In this document: piece after piece, positions 34,507-46,232 of the stretch
How the letters are laid out: the number at the start of each line of letters is the position of its first letter
Numbering within the stretch: the stretch's first letter is position 1
NCBI RefSeq assembly: GCF_014638745.1
Contig: NZ_BMFO01000002.1
Location: 496,001-560,000 of the forward strand
Source: Arenimonas maotaiensis
GTDB lineage: Bacteria > Pseudomonadota > Gammaproteobacteria > Xanthomonadales > Xanthomonadaceae
Direction of reading: 5' to 3'
DNA length: 64,000 bases
Made by a program: the position numbers and the translations under genes
Notes under the pieces: model-generated
What the model saw: the letters and a program-made list of their open reading frames with translations, nothing else
Told to the model about the DNA's origin: nothing
Database searches by the model: none

Positions 34507-35847
34507 ATGGCCCGGCGCTATTTCGGCACCGACGGCATCCGCGGCAAGGTGGGCGAGGGCAATATCTCGCCGGATTTCATGCTCAAGCTCGGCTGGGCCG
34601 CCGGCACCGTGCTGGCGCGCGGATCGGCCGGCAAGCCGCTGGTGGTGATCGGCAAGGACACCCGCATCTCCGGTTACATGTTCGAATCGGCCTTGGAAGC
34701 GGGTCTGGTGGCCGCCGGCGCCGACGTGCGCCTGCTCGGCCCGGTGCCGACCCCGGCGGTGGCGCACCTGACCCGTTCGTTGCGCGCCGACGCCGGCATC
34801 GTGATTTCGGCCTCGCACAACCCGCATTTCGACAACGGCATCAAGTTCTTCTCCGGCGACGGCGAGAAGCTCAGCGACGCCATGGAATCGGCCATCGAAG
34901 ACCAGCTCGGCGAGGCGCTGAAGACGGTCGATTCCGACCGGCTCGGCAAGGCCAAACGCATCGACGACGCACACCACCGCTACGCCGAGTTCTGCAAGGG
35001 CACGGTGCCGGAAACGCTCTCCCTGCGCGGCCTGAAGATCGCGCTCGACTGCGCGCACGGCGCCACCTACGCGTTGGCGCCGGAAGTGTTCTCCGAACTC
35101 GGCGCCGACGTGGTCGCCATCGGCGTGCAGCCGGACGGCCTGAACATCAACCGCGGCGTCGGTTCCACCCACCCCGAGGCGCTGCAGGCGTTCGTGCGGG
35201 AAAGCGGAGCCGACCTCGGCATCGCCTTCGACGGCGACGGCGACCGCGTGCAGATGGTCGATTCCGACGGCAACCTGCATGACGGCGACGCACTGATCTA
35301 TATCCTGGCCAACCATTGGCGTGAAAGCGGCCGCTTGAAAGGTCCGGTGGTCGGCACGTTGATGACCAACTACGCGATGGAGCTGCACTGCCAGCAGCGC
35401 GGCATCCGGTTCCTGCGCACCCAGGTCGGCGACCGCTACGTGCACCAGGCGTTGACCGAACACGGCGGTGTGCTTGGCGGCGAAGCCTCCGGCCACCTGC
35501 TGGTGCTGGACAAGACCTCGACCGGCGATGCCATCGTGGCCGCGTTGCAGGTGCTGGAGGCGTTGTCGGCCCGCAAGCAGACGCTGCAGCAGGCGTTGGC
35601 CGATTACGCGCCGTTCCCGCAGAAGACCGTGAACGTCCGCCTGCAACCCGGCGCCAAGCCGCTGGCGCACCCGAGCGTTCAGGCCGCGCGCGCCGTGGCC
35701 GAAGCCCGCCTGCAGGGCAAAGGCCGCCTGGTGCTGCGCGCCTCCGGCACCGAGCCGGTGGTGCGCGTGACCGTGGAGGCCAACGATGCCGCGCTGATGC
35801 AGGGCGTGCTCGACGATCTCGCCGCCGTGGTGCAAGCCGCGGTTTGA
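34507..35847 (+). CDS. glmM: Phosphoglucosamine mutase
   Basis: Interconverts glucosamine-6-phosphate and glucosamine-1-phosphate for UDP-GlcNAc synthesis. The 446-residue protein begins [18 protein letters not shown]. It has the phosphoserine loop VISASHNPH (Ser103), the magnesium loop DGDGDR (Asp242, Asp244, Asp246), the sugar-binding GGEASGHLL and the C-terminal phosphate loop [11 protein letters not shown]. In E. coli glmM follows folP; here it is next to accD, so cell-wall and fatty acid precursor genes are neighbours. Confidence 0.97.
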   Translation: MARRYFGTDGIRGKVGEGNISPDFMLKLGWAAGTVLARGSAGKPLVVIGKDTRISGYMFESALEAGLVAAGADVRLLGPVPTPAVAHLTRSLRADAGIVISASHNPHFDNGIKFFSGDGEKLSDAMESAIEDQLGEALKTVDSDRLGKAKRIDDAHHRYAEFCKGTVPETLSLRGLKIALDCAHGATYALAPEVFSELGADVVAIGVQPDGLNINRGVGSTHPEALQAFVRESGADLGIAFDGDGDRVQMVDSDGNLHDGDALIYILANHWRESGRLKGPVVGTLMTNYAMELHCQQRGIRFLRTQVGDRYVHQALTEHGGVLGGEASGHLLVLDKTSTGDAIVAALQVLEALSARKQTLQQALADYAPFPQKTVNVRLQPGAKPLAHPSVQAARAVAEARLQGKGRLVLRASGTEPVVRVTVEANDAALMQGVLDDLAAVVQAAV

Positions 35848-35914
35848 CCCCAATCAAGTCCGGTTCATCGACCGGAGCCTATGCTTGTGCCCTGAATTCA
35901 CCGGAGCCCGCCCC

Positions 35915-36850
35915 ATGAGCCAGATCCCGACCCTCGACATCCGCCGTTTCGATTCCGACCGCGCCGCCTTCGTGGCCGAACTGGGCGCCGCCTACCGCGA
36001 GTGGGGCTTCTGCGGCATCCGCGGCCACGGCATCTCCGACGAGCTGATCCAAGGCGCGTACGACGCCGCCAAGGCGTTCTTCGCGCTGCCGGAGGAAGTC
36101 AAAATGAAATACCACCAGCCGGGCACCGGCGGCGCGCGCGGCTATACGCCGTTCGGCATCGAGACCGCCAAGGACTCGAAGTACCCGGACCTGAAGGAGT
36201 TCTGGCACGTCGGCCGCGAGATCGCGCGCGATTCCGAATACGCCGGCATCATGGGCGAGAACCTGTGGCCGGCGGAAGTGCCGCAGTTCAAGCAGTACCT
36301 ATACGGCCTGTACAGCGCGCTCGACGCGCTCGGCTCGAAGGTGCTGTCGGCGCTGGCCCTGCATATCGGCCTGCCGGAAGACTACTTCGCCGACAAGACC
36401 CATTACGGCAACTCCATCCTGCGCCCGATCCACTACCCGGAAATCACCAATCCCGACGTGCCGAACGTGCGCTCCGGCGCGCATGAGGACATCAACTTCA
36501 TCACCCTGCTGGTGGGCGCCAGCGCGGCCGGCCTGCAGGTGCTGTCGCGCAAGGGCGAGTGGATCGATTTCACCGCCGACGCCGACACCATCGTGGTCAA
36601 CATCGGCGACATGCTGCAGCGCCTGTCGAACCACGTGTATCCGTCCACCACGCACCGCGTGGTGAACCCGATGGGCCCGGACGCGCGCAAGCCGCGTTAC
36701 TCCATCCCGTTCTTCCTGCATCCGAACCCGGACTTCCTGATCAAGACCCTGTCGCAGTGCGTCTCGGCCGACAATCCGGACCGCTACCCCGAGCCGATCA
36801 CCGGCCACGACTACCTGATGGAACGCCTGCGCGAAATCAAACTGGTCTGA
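35915..36850 (+). CDS. 2-oxoglutarate/Fe(II)-dependent oxygenase of the isopenicillin N synthase family
   Basis: A 311-residue cytosolic dioxygenase-like protein. The metal facial triad is His190 and Asp192 in SGAHEDINFITLL, and His247 in STTHRVVNP; the co-substrate motif RYSIPFF (Arg261, Ser263) follows. The N-terminal IPTLDIRRFDSDRAAFV and GFCGIRGHGISDEL segments are those of the DIOX_N domain. ATG 35915 fits the family start; an upstream TTG is possible but not conserved. It is a single gene ending in a strong terminator. Relatives include ethylene-forming and amino-acid hydroxylating enzymes, so the substrate cannot be named. Confidence 0.9.
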   Translation: MSQIPTLDIRRFDSDRAAFVAELGAAYREWGFCGIRGHGISDELIQGAYDAAKAFFALPEEVKMKYHQPGTGGARGYTPFGIETAKDSKYPDLKEFWHVGREIARDSEYAGIMGENLWPAEVPQFKQYLYGLYSALDALGSKVLSALALHIGLPEDYFADKTHYGNSILRPIHYPEITNPDVPNVRSGAHEDINFITLLVGASAAGLQVLSRKGEWIDFTADADTIVVNIGDMLQRLSNHVYPSTTHRVVNPMGPDARKPRYSIPFFLHPNPDFLIKTLSQCVSADNPDRYPEPITGHDYLMERLREIKLV

Positions 36851-36854
36851 AACG

Positions 36855-36882
36855 AAAAACCCGGCGCAAGCCGGGTTTTTCT
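36855..36882. terminator. Intrinsic terminator after the 2OG oxygenase
   Basis: Stem ACCCGGC / GCCGGGT with GCAA tetraloop, preceded by AAAA and followed by TTTTT. Also suitable for the convergent SDR gene on the minus strand. Confidence 0.92.
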
Positions 36883-36917
36883 TCGCGCGATTTATTCACG
36901 AGCTCTGTGGTGGAGTA

Positions 36918-37715
36918 TCACTCCGCGTTGCGGAACTGCTTGGCCTTGCCGCCCACCAGCGCATTGCTGACGGCATCCGGCAGATAGCGCGCCATCCAGG
37001 CGATGAGGTTGTTGATGCGGCCGCTGATGACCCGCGTCTTGCCGGCTTCCACCGCGTCCACGCCGATCTTGGCGACCTGTTCGCTGGTCAGCCACAGCGC
37101 CTTTGGCAGCTTCGAGATGCTCTCGCGCATGCCGTTCACGTCGTGGAATTCGGAATAGGTGAAGCCGGGGCAGAGCGCGGTCACGTGCACGCCGCGCGGC
37201 TTGCTCTCCAGCGCCAGGCATTCCGAGAAGCGGATCAGCCAGGCCTTGCTGGCGCCGTACAGCGTGTGCCCGGCCGAGGCGTGCACCAGCCCGGCCAGGG
37301 AGGCCACGTTCAGTATGCGGCCGTGGCGCTGGGCTTCCATCGCCGGCAGGAACAGGTAGGTCAGCTCGGCGGCGGCCGTCTGCAGCACCTGGATGAAGTC
37401 GCGGTGGGTCTGCCAGGACGCCGACAGATAGCGGCCCGGCACGCCGTAGCCGGCGTTGTTGACCAAGGTATCGACTTTCAGGACGGCGGCCTGCACGGCC
37501 TCGAACAGGGTCTTGGGCGCGGCCGGATCGGCCAGATCGGCGGCGATGACGGTGACCGGCACCGAGCGGCCGAGCTCCGCGGCCAGCGCGTCCAGGCGCT
37601 CTTTGCGGCGCGCGGTCAGGATCAGCGGCTTGCCGCGGCGGGCGTATTCGCGGGCGATGGCTTCGCCGATGCCGCTGGAGGCGCCGGTGATCAGGGCGTA
37701 TTGGTCGGTTTTCAT
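36918..37715 (-). CDS. Short-chain dehydrogenase/reductase
   Basis: A 265-residue classical SDR. It has the cofactor motif ALITGASSGIGEAIA (about 7-21), basic residues after the second strand (TARRKERLDAL) suggesting NADPH, LVNNAGYGVPG, and the catalytic Ser and YGASKAW motif (Tyr, Lys). The C-terminal region is longer than in FabG and includes RINNLIAWMARYLPD, possibly membrane-associated. It is a single gene divergent from tpiA. The substrate is unknown. Confidence 0.9.
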   Translation of the reverse strand: MKTDQYALITGASSGIGEAIAREYARRGKPLILTARRKERLDALAAELGRSVPVTVIAADLADPAAPKTLFEAVQAAVLKVDTLVNNAGYGVPGRYLSASWQTHRDFIQVLQTAAAELTYLFLPAMEAQRHGRILNVASLAGLVHASAGHTLYGASKAWLIRFSECLALESKPRGVHVTALCPGFTYSEFHDVNGMRESISKLPKALWLTSEQVAKIGVDAVEAGKTRVISGRINNLIAWMARYLPDAVSNALVGGKAKQFRNAE

Positions 37716-37734
37716 GCGCTGCTCGGGTTCGGGT

Positions 37735-37740
37735 TAGAAT
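37735..37740 (+). promoter_or_regulatory. Possible -10 of tpiA
   Basis: TAGAAT 42 bp before the tpiA start, with TTCATG 18 bp upstream as a weak -35. It overlaps the 66-bp divergent region with the SDR gene. Confidence 0.5.
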
Positions 37741-37781
37741 GACGGCCTCAATTGTGCATCAACCTGGGGCAGGGGAGCGAC

Positions 37782-38531
37782 ATGCGGACCAAAATCGTGG
37801 CGGGCAACTGGAAATTGAACGGCAGCCGGGACGTCAACCGGGCCTTGCTGAACACCCTGGCGCCGACCCTGCCGTCGAACGTCGAGGTGCTGATCGTGCC
37901 GCCGCTGCCTTATCTGGAAGGCCTGATCCGCGAGTACGCCGGCAAGGGCTTCGCCTTCGGCGCGCAGGACGTGGGCGTGCACGTGCAGGGCGCCTTCACC
38001 GGCGACGTCGCCGCCGAGATGCTGGCCGACATCGGCTGCCGCTACGTGCTGGTCGGCCATTCCGAGCGCCGCCAGTACCAGCAGGAAAGCAGCGAGCTGG
38101 TGGCCGAGAAGTTCATGGCCGCCAAGCGCGCTGGGCTGGTGCCGGTGCTGTGCGTGGGCGAGAGCCTGCACCAGCGCGAGGCCGGCCATACCGAGTGGGT
38201 CATCGAGAAGCAGCTCAAGCCGGTGTTCGAACTGGGCGGCGCGCAGGCCTTCGCCGGCGCGGTCATCGCCTACGAGCCGGTCTGGGCCATCGGCACCGGC
38301 AAAACCGCCAGCAAGGAGCAGGCGCAGGAAGTCCACGCCTTCATCCGTGGCGAAGTGGCCGCGTTTGATGCTAAAATAGCCAGTTCATTGCCCATCCTTT
38401 ACGGGGGCAGCGTGAAAGCCGCCAACGCCGCCGAGCTGTTCAGCCAGCCCGACGTCGACGGCGGATTGGTGGGCGGCGCCTCCTTGGTCGCCCAGGAATT
38501 CAGCGCCATCGCGGCCGCGGCCGCGGGCTAA
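37782..38531 (+). CDS. tpiA: Triose-phosphate isomerase
   Basis: Glycolytic interconversion of dihydroxyacetone phosphate and glyceraldehyde-3-phosphate. The 249-residue TIM-barrel protein has MRTKIVAGNWKLNGS (Lys12 region), His93 in VGHSERRQ, catalytic Glu165 in AYEPVWAIGTG, and the phosphate-binding LYGGSVKAANA with GGLVGGASL. The ATG is preceded by GGGGAG as Shine-Dalgarno. secG follows after 12 bp; the order tpiA-secG-tRNA-Leu-nuoA is typical of the Lysobacterales and related groups. Confidence 0.98.
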   Translation: MRTKIVAGNWKLNGSRDVNRALLNTLAPTLPSNVEVLIVPPLPYLEGLIREYAGKGFAFGAQDVGVHVQGAFTGDVAAEMLADIGCRYVLVGHSERRQYQQESSELVAEKFMAAKRAGLVPVLCVGESLHQREAGHTEWVIEKQLKPVFELGGAQAFAGAVIAYEPVWAIGTGKTASKEQAQEVHAFIRGEVAAFDAKIASSLPILYGGSVKAANAAELFSQPDVDGGLVGGASLVAQEFSAIAAAAAG

Positions 38532-38543
38532 CCGGTTTAATTT

Positions 38544-38957
38544 ATGATCGATACGATTCTCCAGATCCTGTACATCGCCATCGCCGTGGCCATGGTGGTG
38601 ATGATCCTGCTGCAACGCGGCGCGGGCGCCCAGGCGGGCTCGGGCTTCGGCGCGGGCGCCTCCGGCACCGTGTTCGGCGCGCGCGGCTCGGCCAACTTCC
38701 TGACCAAATCCACCAAGTGGCTGGCTTTCGTGTTCTTCGGCCTCAGCCTGTTCATGGCCTGGAAGGCGGTCAACATCAACCGGCCGGCCGCGGCCGAAGC
38801 CGACATCGGCGTGATGGCCGACCTGCCGGCGGTGCCGCAATCGGCGCCGACGGTTCCCGCCGCCACCGTTCCGGCCGCGCCCGCTCCGGCGGTTCCGGCC
38901 GCCGCGACGCCGGCCGCAAACGACGCCGCGCCGGCTTCCGCGGGCGAAAAAAAGTAA
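38544..38957 (+). CDS. secG: Protein translocase subunit SecG
   Basis: Small accessory subunit of the SecYEG channel. The 137-residue protein has two transmembrane helices (about 3-23 and 57-73) separated by the conserved glycine-rich loop GAGAQAGSGFGAGASGTVFG and ARGSANFLTKSTKW. The remaining 56 or so residues form an Ala/Pro-rich low-complexity tail ending GEKK, which is absent or shorter in E. coli SecG. Such tails occur in other proteobacteria and are not known to be functional. It precedes tRNA-Leu by 41 bp. Confidence 0.95.
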   Translation: MIDTILQILYIAIAVAMVVMILLQRGAGAQAGSGFGAGASGTVFGARGSANFLTKSTKWLAFVFFGLSLFMAWKAVNINRPAAAEADIGVMADLPAVPQSAPTVPAATVPAAPAPAVPAAATPAANDAAPASAGEKK

Positions 38958-38978
38958 GCGCGCGCAACCCGCGCTTGC

Positions 38979-38984
38979 TAAAAT
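38979..38984 (+). promoter_or_regulatory. Possible -10 of tRNA-Leu(GAG)
   Basis: TAAAAT 14 bp before the tRNA 5' end. No clear -35 is present and the tRNA could also be read from tpiA-secG. Confidence 0.45.
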
Positions 38985-38998
38985 AGTTCACGTTTCAA

Positions 38999-39083
38999 GC
39001 CCAGGTGGCGGAATTGGTAGACGCACTACCTTGAGGTGGTAGCGCTTTCGGGCGTAGGGGTTCGAGTCCCCTCTTGGGCACCA
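38999..39083 (+). tRNA. tRNA-Leu (anticodon GAG)
   Basis: An 85-nt class II tRNA with encoded CCA (39081-39083). The acceptor GCCCAGG pairs with CTTGGGC including one G-U pair. The anticodon stem CTACC/GGTAG has loop TTGAGGT with GAG at 39033-39035, reading CUC and CUU. The variable arm and T-loop TTCGAGT are typical of tRNA-Leu. A terminator follows at once. It stands between secG and nuoA. Confidence 0.97.
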
Positions 39084-39086
39084 ACG

Positions 39087-39116
39087 AAAAACGCTTGCTC
39101 CGGCAGGCGTTTTTTT
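39087..39116 (+). terminator. Intrinsic terminator after tRNA-Leu
   Basis: Stem ACGCTTGC / GCAGGCGT (8 bp, one G-U) with TCCG loop, preceded by AAAA and followed by seven T. It separates the tpiA-secG-tRNA unit from nuo. Confidence 0.9.
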
Positions 39117-39161
39117 ACGTCCGCGGGATGCGGAAAGCGGGCCGGAAAACCGCCGCATTCG

Positions 39162-39191
39162 TTGCCAATCGGGTGCCGGAAGGGCTATCAT
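39162..39191 (+). promoter_or_regulatory. Promoter of the nuo operon
   Basis: TTGCCA (39162-39167), 18-bp spacer, TATCAT (39186-39191), 71 bp before the nuoA start and just after the tRNA-Leu terminator. Confidence 0.7.
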
Positions 39192-39261
39192 AGTGCGCCT
39201 GTCGCGAACGCGCGCGTCCGCCGGCGGGCAAGGAAGTCCAAACCCAATCAAGGAGCCGCAT

Positions 39262-39608
39262 GTGCTGAATGCGTATGTGCCGATAGCATTGTTCCTCCTC
39301 GTCGCGGCCGGCGTGGGCGTCGCCCTCATGGTGCTCGGCCGCCTGCTGGGCCCGCAGCGTCCCAGCGGCGAGAAACTCTCCCCCTATGAATGCGGATTCG
39401 CGGCCTTCGAAGACGCGCACATCCAGTTCGACGTCCGCTACTACCTGATCGCCATCATGTTCATCGCGTTCGATCTGGAAATCGCCTTCGTGTTCCCGTG
39501 GGCGGTGATCTTCCGCGACCTCGGCTTCATCGGTCTGGTCGAGATGGGCATTTTCCTCGGCCTGCTGCTGCTGGGCTTCGTCTACGTCTGGAAGAAAGGA
39601 GCGCTCGA

Positions 39609-39618
<10 letters not shown>
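39262..39618 (+). CDS. nuoA: NADH-quinone oxidoreductase subunit A
   Basis: Membrane subunit of proton-pumping complex I. The 118-residue protein has three transmembrane helices and the conserved loop [20 protein letters not shown], whose cysteine is the one that changes exposure in the active/deactive transition of complex I. GTG at 39262 is chosen because AGGAG (39251-39255) stands six bases upstream and the frame matches; the adjacent ATG at 39260 is out of frame. The last 10 bases overlap nuoB. First gene of the complete nuoA-N operon. Confidence 0.96.
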
Positions 39619-40163
<545 letters not shown>

Positions 40164-40172
40164 GGACGGGCC

Positions 40173-40892
40173 ATGACCGATCTTCCCAATCCCTTCGTGG
40201 AAAAACTGACCGCGCACTTCGGTGCGCGCGTGCAGGTGCTGCGCCAGCGCGACGAGGTCACCCTCGAGGCGGCGCCGGCCGATTACCTGGCGGTGATGAC
40301 CGAACTGCGCGACCACGCCGACTTCGCCTTCGAGCAGCTGCTCGACCTGTGCGGCGTCGACTACCTCGGCTACGGCCAGGCCGAATGGGACACCACCGAC
40401 GTGTCCTCGGAAGGCTTCTCGCGCGGCGTCGAGGGCCAGGGCCCCGGCCGCTTCAGCTGGGAGTCGCGCCCGCGCGGCGACGGCCCCGAACGCCGTTTCG
40501 CGGCGGTCTCGCACCTGACCTCGGTGCGCCATAACCGCCGCATCCGCGTGCGCTGCTTCGCCGCCGACAACGCCATGCCGGTGCTGGATTCGGTCACCGG
40601 CGTGTATCCGGTCGCCGACTGGTTCGAGCGCGAGGCCTTCGACCTGTACGGCATCATCTTCAGCGGCCATCCCGATCTGCGCCGCATCCTCACCGACTAC
40701 GGCTTCGTCGGCCATCCGTTCCGTAAGGACTTCCCGCTGGTCGGCAACGTCGAAGTGCGCTACGACGAGGAACGCGGCCGGGTGGTGTACCAGCCGGTCT
40801 CGATCGAGCCGCGCGTCGGCGTGCCGCGCGTGATCCGCGAGGACTCGCGCTGGCAGCAGGCCCAAACCGAACAATCGCAGGTGAAACCATGA
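40173..40892 (+). CDS. nuoC: NADH-quinone oxidoreductase subunit C
   Basis: The 30-kDa-type subunit of the complex I peripheral arm, 239 residues, not fused to NuoD as it is in E. coli. It has the [19 protein letters not shown] start of the fold, [13 protein letters not shown], and the signature ERETFDLYG-like [23 protein letters not shown], followed by [19 protein letters not shown]. There is an insertion between about 72 and 108, rich in Gly and charged residues, with no motif. Coupled to nuoD by an ATGA overlap. Confidence 0.96.
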   Translation: MTDLPNPFVEKLTAHFGARVQVLRQRDEVTLEAAPADYLAVMTELRDHADFAFEQLLDLCGVDYLGYGQAEWDTTDVSSEGFSRGVEGQGPGRFSWESRPRGDGPERRFAAVSHLTSVRHNRRIRVRCFAADNAMPVLDSVTGVYPVADWFEREAFDLYGIIFSGHPDLRRILTDYGFVGHPFRKDFPLVGNVEVRYDEERGRVVYQPVSIEPRVGVPRVIREDSRWQQAQTEQSQVKP

Positions 40893-42148
40893 GCGGCCAG
40901 GAAATCCGCAATTACACGCTGAACTTCGGCCCGCAGCATCCGGCCGCGCACGGCGTGCTCCGCCTCATCCTCGAGATGGACGGCGAGGTGGTGCAGCGCG
41001 CCGACCCGCACGTCGGCCTGCTGCACCGCGGTACCGAGAAGCTGGCCGAGAGCAAGCCGTTCAACCAGTCGATCGGCTACATGGACCGCCTCGACTACGT
41101 GTCGATGATGTGCAACGAGCACGCCTACGTGCGCGCCATCGAGCAGCTGCTCGGCATCGAGGCGCCCATCCGCGCGCAGTACATCCGCACGATGTTCGAC
41201 GAGATCACCCGCATCCTGAACCACCTGATGTGGATCGGCTCCAACGGCCTCGACCTCGGCGCGATGGCGGTGTTCCTGTACGCCTTCCGCGAACGCGAGG
41301 AGCTGATGGACTGCTACGAGGCGGTGTCCGGCGCGCGCCTGCACGCTACCTACTACCGCCCGGGCGGCGTCTACCGCGACCTGCCGGACAGCATGCCGAA
41401 ATACCGCGAATCGCCCTGGCGCAAGGGCGAGGCGCTGAAGAAGTCGAACGCCTGGCGCGAGGGCTCGATGCTTGACTTCCTCGAGGCGTTCACCGACGAC
41501 TTCCCGAACAAGATCGACGAATACGAGACCCTGCTGACCGACAACCGCATCTGGAAGCAGCGCACCGTCGGCATCGGCGTGGTGCCGCCGGAGAAGGCCC
41601 TGGCCTGGGGCATGACCGGCCCGATGCTGCGCGGTTCCGGCGTGGCCTGGGACCTGCGCAAGAAACAGCCGTACGCCGCCTACGACAAGGTCGATTTCGA
41701 CATTCCGGTCGGCGTCACCGGCGACTGCTACGACCGCTACCTGGTGCGCGTCGAGGAGATGCGCCAGTCCAACCGCATCATCCAGCAGTGCGTGAAGTGG
41801 CTGCGCGCCAACCCCGGCCCGGTGATGGTCAAGAACTTCAAGGTCGCGCCGCCGTCGCGCGCCGAGATGAAGGAAGACATGGAAGCGCTGATCCACCACT
41901 TCAAGCTGTTCACCGAAGGCTATTCGGTGCCGGCCGGCGAAGTGTACTCGGCGGTCGAAGCGCCGAAGGGCGAGTTCGGCGTGTACCTGGTGTCGGACGG
42001 CGCCAACAAGCCGTTCCGCCTGAAAGCGCGCGCCCCGGGCTTCGCGCACCTGTCGTCGATGGACGCCATCGTGCGCGGCCACATGCTGGCCGACGTGGTG
42101 GCGATGATCGGCACCTACGATATCGTTTTCGGTGAGGTGGACCGATGA
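40889..42148 (+). CDS. nuoD: NADH-quinone oxidoreductase subunit D
   Basis: The 49-kDa-type subunit that, with NuoB, forms the quinone-binding site. The 419-residue protein opens with [18 protein letters not shown], contains [14 protein letters not shown] and [14 protein letters not shown], and ends DIVFGEVDR, all conserved. The histidine in PQHPAAHG lies in the quinone pocket of the family. ATGA overlaps link it to nuoC and nuoE. Confidence 0.97.
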   Translation: MSGQEIRNYTLNFGPQHPAAHGVLRLILEMDGEVVQRADPHVGLLHRGTEKLAESKPFNQSIGYMDRLDYVSMMCNEHAYVRAIEQLLGIEAPIRAQYIRTMFDEITRILNHLMWIGSNGLDLGAMAVFLYAFREREELMDCYEAVSGARLHATYYRPGGVYRDLPDSMPKYRESPWRKGEALKKSNAWREGSMLDFLEAFTDDFPNKIDEYETLLTDNRIWKQRTVGIGVVPPEKALAWGMTGPMLRGSGVAWDLRKKQPYAAYDKVDFDIPVGVTGDCYDRYLVRVEEMRQSNRIIQQCVKWLRANPGPVMVKNFKVAPPSRAEMKEDMEALIHHFKLFTEGYSVPAGEVYSAVEAPKGEFGVYLVSDGANKPFRLKARAPGFAHLSSMDAIVRGHMLADVVAMIGTYDIVFGEVDR

Positions 42149-42672
42149 AAGCAACCGGTAATTTCGAAGCCTGCCAGCACGTCGATCCGATGCAGGCGCT
42201 GAGCGCGGAGACGCGCGCCCACATCGACCACTGGGTGGCTAAGTTCCCGGCCGACCGCAAGCGTTCGGCGGTGATCCAGTCGCTGATGGCGGCGCAGGAG
42301 CAGAACGGCGGCTGGCTGACCGACGAGCTGATGGCGGCCGTGGCCAAGTACCTCGGCATCCCGGCGGTCTGGGCCTATGAAGTGGCCAGCTTCTACTCGA
42401 TGTTCGACCTGGCGCCGGTCGGCCGGCACAAGGTCTCGATCTGCACCAACATCAGCTGCTGGCTGAACGGCGCCGAAGACCTGGTCCGCCACGCCGAACG
42501 CAAGCTCGGCTGCAAGCACGGCGAAACCAGCGCCGACGGCCGCATCACCCTCAAGGTCGAGGAGGAATGCGTGGCCGCCTGCGCCGGCGCGGTGGCGGTG
42601 GTCATCGACGGCCATTACCACGAACGCGTCACCCCCAACACGCTCGACGAGCTGTTCGACGGATTGAAGTAA
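42145..42672 (+). CDS. nuoE: NADH-quinone oxidoreductase subunit E
   Basis: The 24-kDa-type subunit carrying 2Fe-2S cluster N1a near the FMN site. The 175-residue thioredoxin-like protein has the four ligands Cys100, Cys105 (SICTNISCW) and Cys142, Cys146 (EEECVAAC). An N-terminal helical region ends with [15 protein letters not shown]. It overlaps nuoD by four bases and precedes nuoF by 9 bp. Confidence 0.97.
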   Translation: MKATGNFEACQHVDPMQALSAETRAHIDHWVAKFPADRKRSAVIQSLMAAQEQNGGWLTDELMAAVAKYLGIPAVWAYEVASFYSMFDLAPVGRHKVSICTNISCWLNGAEDLVRHAERKLGCKHGETSADGRITLKVEEECVAACAGAVAVVIDGHYHERVTPNTLDELFDGLK

Positions 42673-42681
42673 GGAATCGAC

Positions 42682-43991
<1,310 letters not shown>

Positions 43992-43995
<4 letters not shown>

Positions 43996-46232
43996 GCAGC
44001 ACCGCCGACAAACCGCAAGCCGTCGACCTGGTCAACCTAGAGATCAACGGCCAGGCCGTGCAGGTCGCCAAGGGCTCGATGATCATCCAGGCCTCGGACG
44101 CCGCCGGCATCCCGATTCCGCGCTTCTGCTACCACGAGAAGCTGCCGATCGCGGCCAACTGCCGCATGTGCCTGGTCGACGTCGAGAAGACGCCGAAGCC
44201 GATGCCGGCCTGCGCCACGCCGGTGATGGAAGGCATGAAGGTCTACACCCAGAGCAAGCGCGCGCTCGACGCGCAGCGCAACGTGATGGAGTTCCTGCTG
44301 GTCAACCACCCGCTGGACTGCCCGATCTGCGACCAGGGCGGCGAATGCGAGCTGCAGGACGTGTCGATGGGCTACGGCCGCTCGGTCAGCCGCTACGTCG
44401 ACCGCAAGCGCGTGGTGCCGGACGAGGACATGGGCCCGCTGGTGGCCACCGACATGACCCGCTGCATCCAGTGCACCCGCTGCGTGCGCTTCTCGGCCGA
44501 GATCGCCGGTACCTACGAGCTGGGCGGCATCTACCGCGGCGAGAACCTGCAGATCGGCACCTTCGACGGCAAGCCGTTGATGAGCGAGATCTCCGGCAAC
44601 GTGATCGACGTCTGCCCGGTCGGTGCGCTGACCAACAAGGTGTTCCGCTACAAGGCCCGCGCCTGGGAGCTGATCGCCAAGGAATCCGTGGCCTACCACG
44701 ACGCGCTCGGTTCGAACATGTTCCTGCACGCCCGCCGCGGCGAAGTGCTGCGCGCCGTGCCGCGCGACAACGAAGCGGTCAACGAATGCTGGCTGTCGGA
44801 CCGCGACCGCTATTCGCATGAAGGCCTGTACGGCGAAGACCGCCTGAGCAAGCCGATGATCAAGGAAAACGGCATCTGGCGCGAAGCCGCCTGGGACGAA
44901 GCCCTGGCCGCCGCCGCCGCCGCGCTGCAGTCGGTACCGGCCGAACAGGTCGGCATTCTGGCGCATCCGGCCGCCAGCAACGAAGAGGGCGCCATGCTGG
45001 CGCTGCTGGCCAAAGGCCTGGGCATCGCCAATCTCGACCACCGCATCAAACAGCGCGATTTCGCCGATGCCGCCGTGGCCGAGCCGTTCGCCGTGCCGGT
45101 GGCCGACATCGCCAAGGCCAAGCGCATCGTGCTGGTCGGCTGCAACGTCCGCCACGAAATGCCGCTGCTGCACCAGCGCATCCATCAGGCCGTCAAGCGC
45201 GGCGCGCAGGTGCATGTGGTCAATCCGGTCGATTTCGACTTCACCTTCGCGCCGGCCGGCAAAGCCATCGTGCCGCCGTCCAAGTTGGCCGATGCGTTGC
45301 GCGCGCTGGGCGAAAGCCTCGACGCCGACGGTTCGACGGTGCTGATCCTCGGCGAGATCGCCGAGAACCATGCCGACGCCTCGCACATCCGCGCTGCCGC
45401 CAAGGCGCTGCAGGCCGCCGGCAAGGCCGCGCTCTGCCGCCTGCCGCAGGGCGCCAACGCCATCGGCCTGGCCCGTTACGGCGTGCTGCCGGGCGGGCAG
45501 GGCAAGGACGGGTTCGCCATGCTCGACGGTTCGCTGAAGGCCGCGCTGCTGTTCGGCATCGAACCGCAGTTCGACTTCGCCGACAACGCCCGCGCGCTCA
45601 AGGCGCTGCTGGCCGCCAAGACCGTGGCCTGCACCGCCTTCACCAGCGAAGCCCTGTGCGAGCTGGCCGACGTGCTGCTGCCGATCGCCGCCTTGCCGGA
45701 AATCCAGGCTACGCTGACCAACGTCAACGGCACCGAACAACAGGCCGAAGCCGCCGGCAAGGCCCCGGGTTCGGCGCAGAGCGGCTGGCGCGTGCTGCGC
45801 GCGCTGTACGAGCACTGCGCGTTGCCGGCGTTGGCGTTCACCGATATCGCCGGCCTGCGCGCCAGCGTCGCGCCGACGGCCGCGGTCTCGGGCAACGGCC
45901 TGTCGGCTCCGGCCGCGCGCGAGCAAGGTTTCGAGCGCATCGCCACCAGTCCGATCTATCGCATCGACGCGGTGACCCGCCGCGCGCCCGCGCTGCAGGC
46001 GCATCCGCTGAACGCGGGTCCGCGCGTCGTGATGCACCCGGAAGACGCCGCCAAGGCCGGCTTGGCCGAGGGCCAAATGGCCCGCGTCGGCGACGGCACC
46101 GGCACCGCCGTGCTGCCGGTCGCGCTGTCGTCCAAGATCGCGCCGTCCTGCGTCTGGATCGAAACGAACCATTCCGCCACCGCGCCGCTGTCGCAGACCG
46201 CCGCCTTGGCCATCGTGAGGGCCGCCCCGTGA
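43992..46232 (+). CDS. nuoG: NADH-quinone oxidoreductase subunit G
   Basis: The 75-kDa-type subunit, 746 residues. The ferredoxin-like N-terminus has N1b (Cys46, Cys57, Cys60, Cys74), then the N5 site with His106, Cys110, Cys113, Cys119 ([14 protein letters not shown]), and N4 ([10 protein letters not shown] with the distal DVCPVGAL cysteine). The extra N7 cluster found in E. coli and Thermus is not evident, so this is the mitochondrial-like layout. The molybdopterin-oxidoreductase-like C-terminal half has no catalytic function in the family. Stop overlaps the nuoH GTG. Confidence 0.96.

Noticed and set aside
38544-38957. SecG Ala/Pro tail as a new domain
   Set aside because: Low-complexity extension seen in other proteobacterial SecG proteins; no conserved motif.
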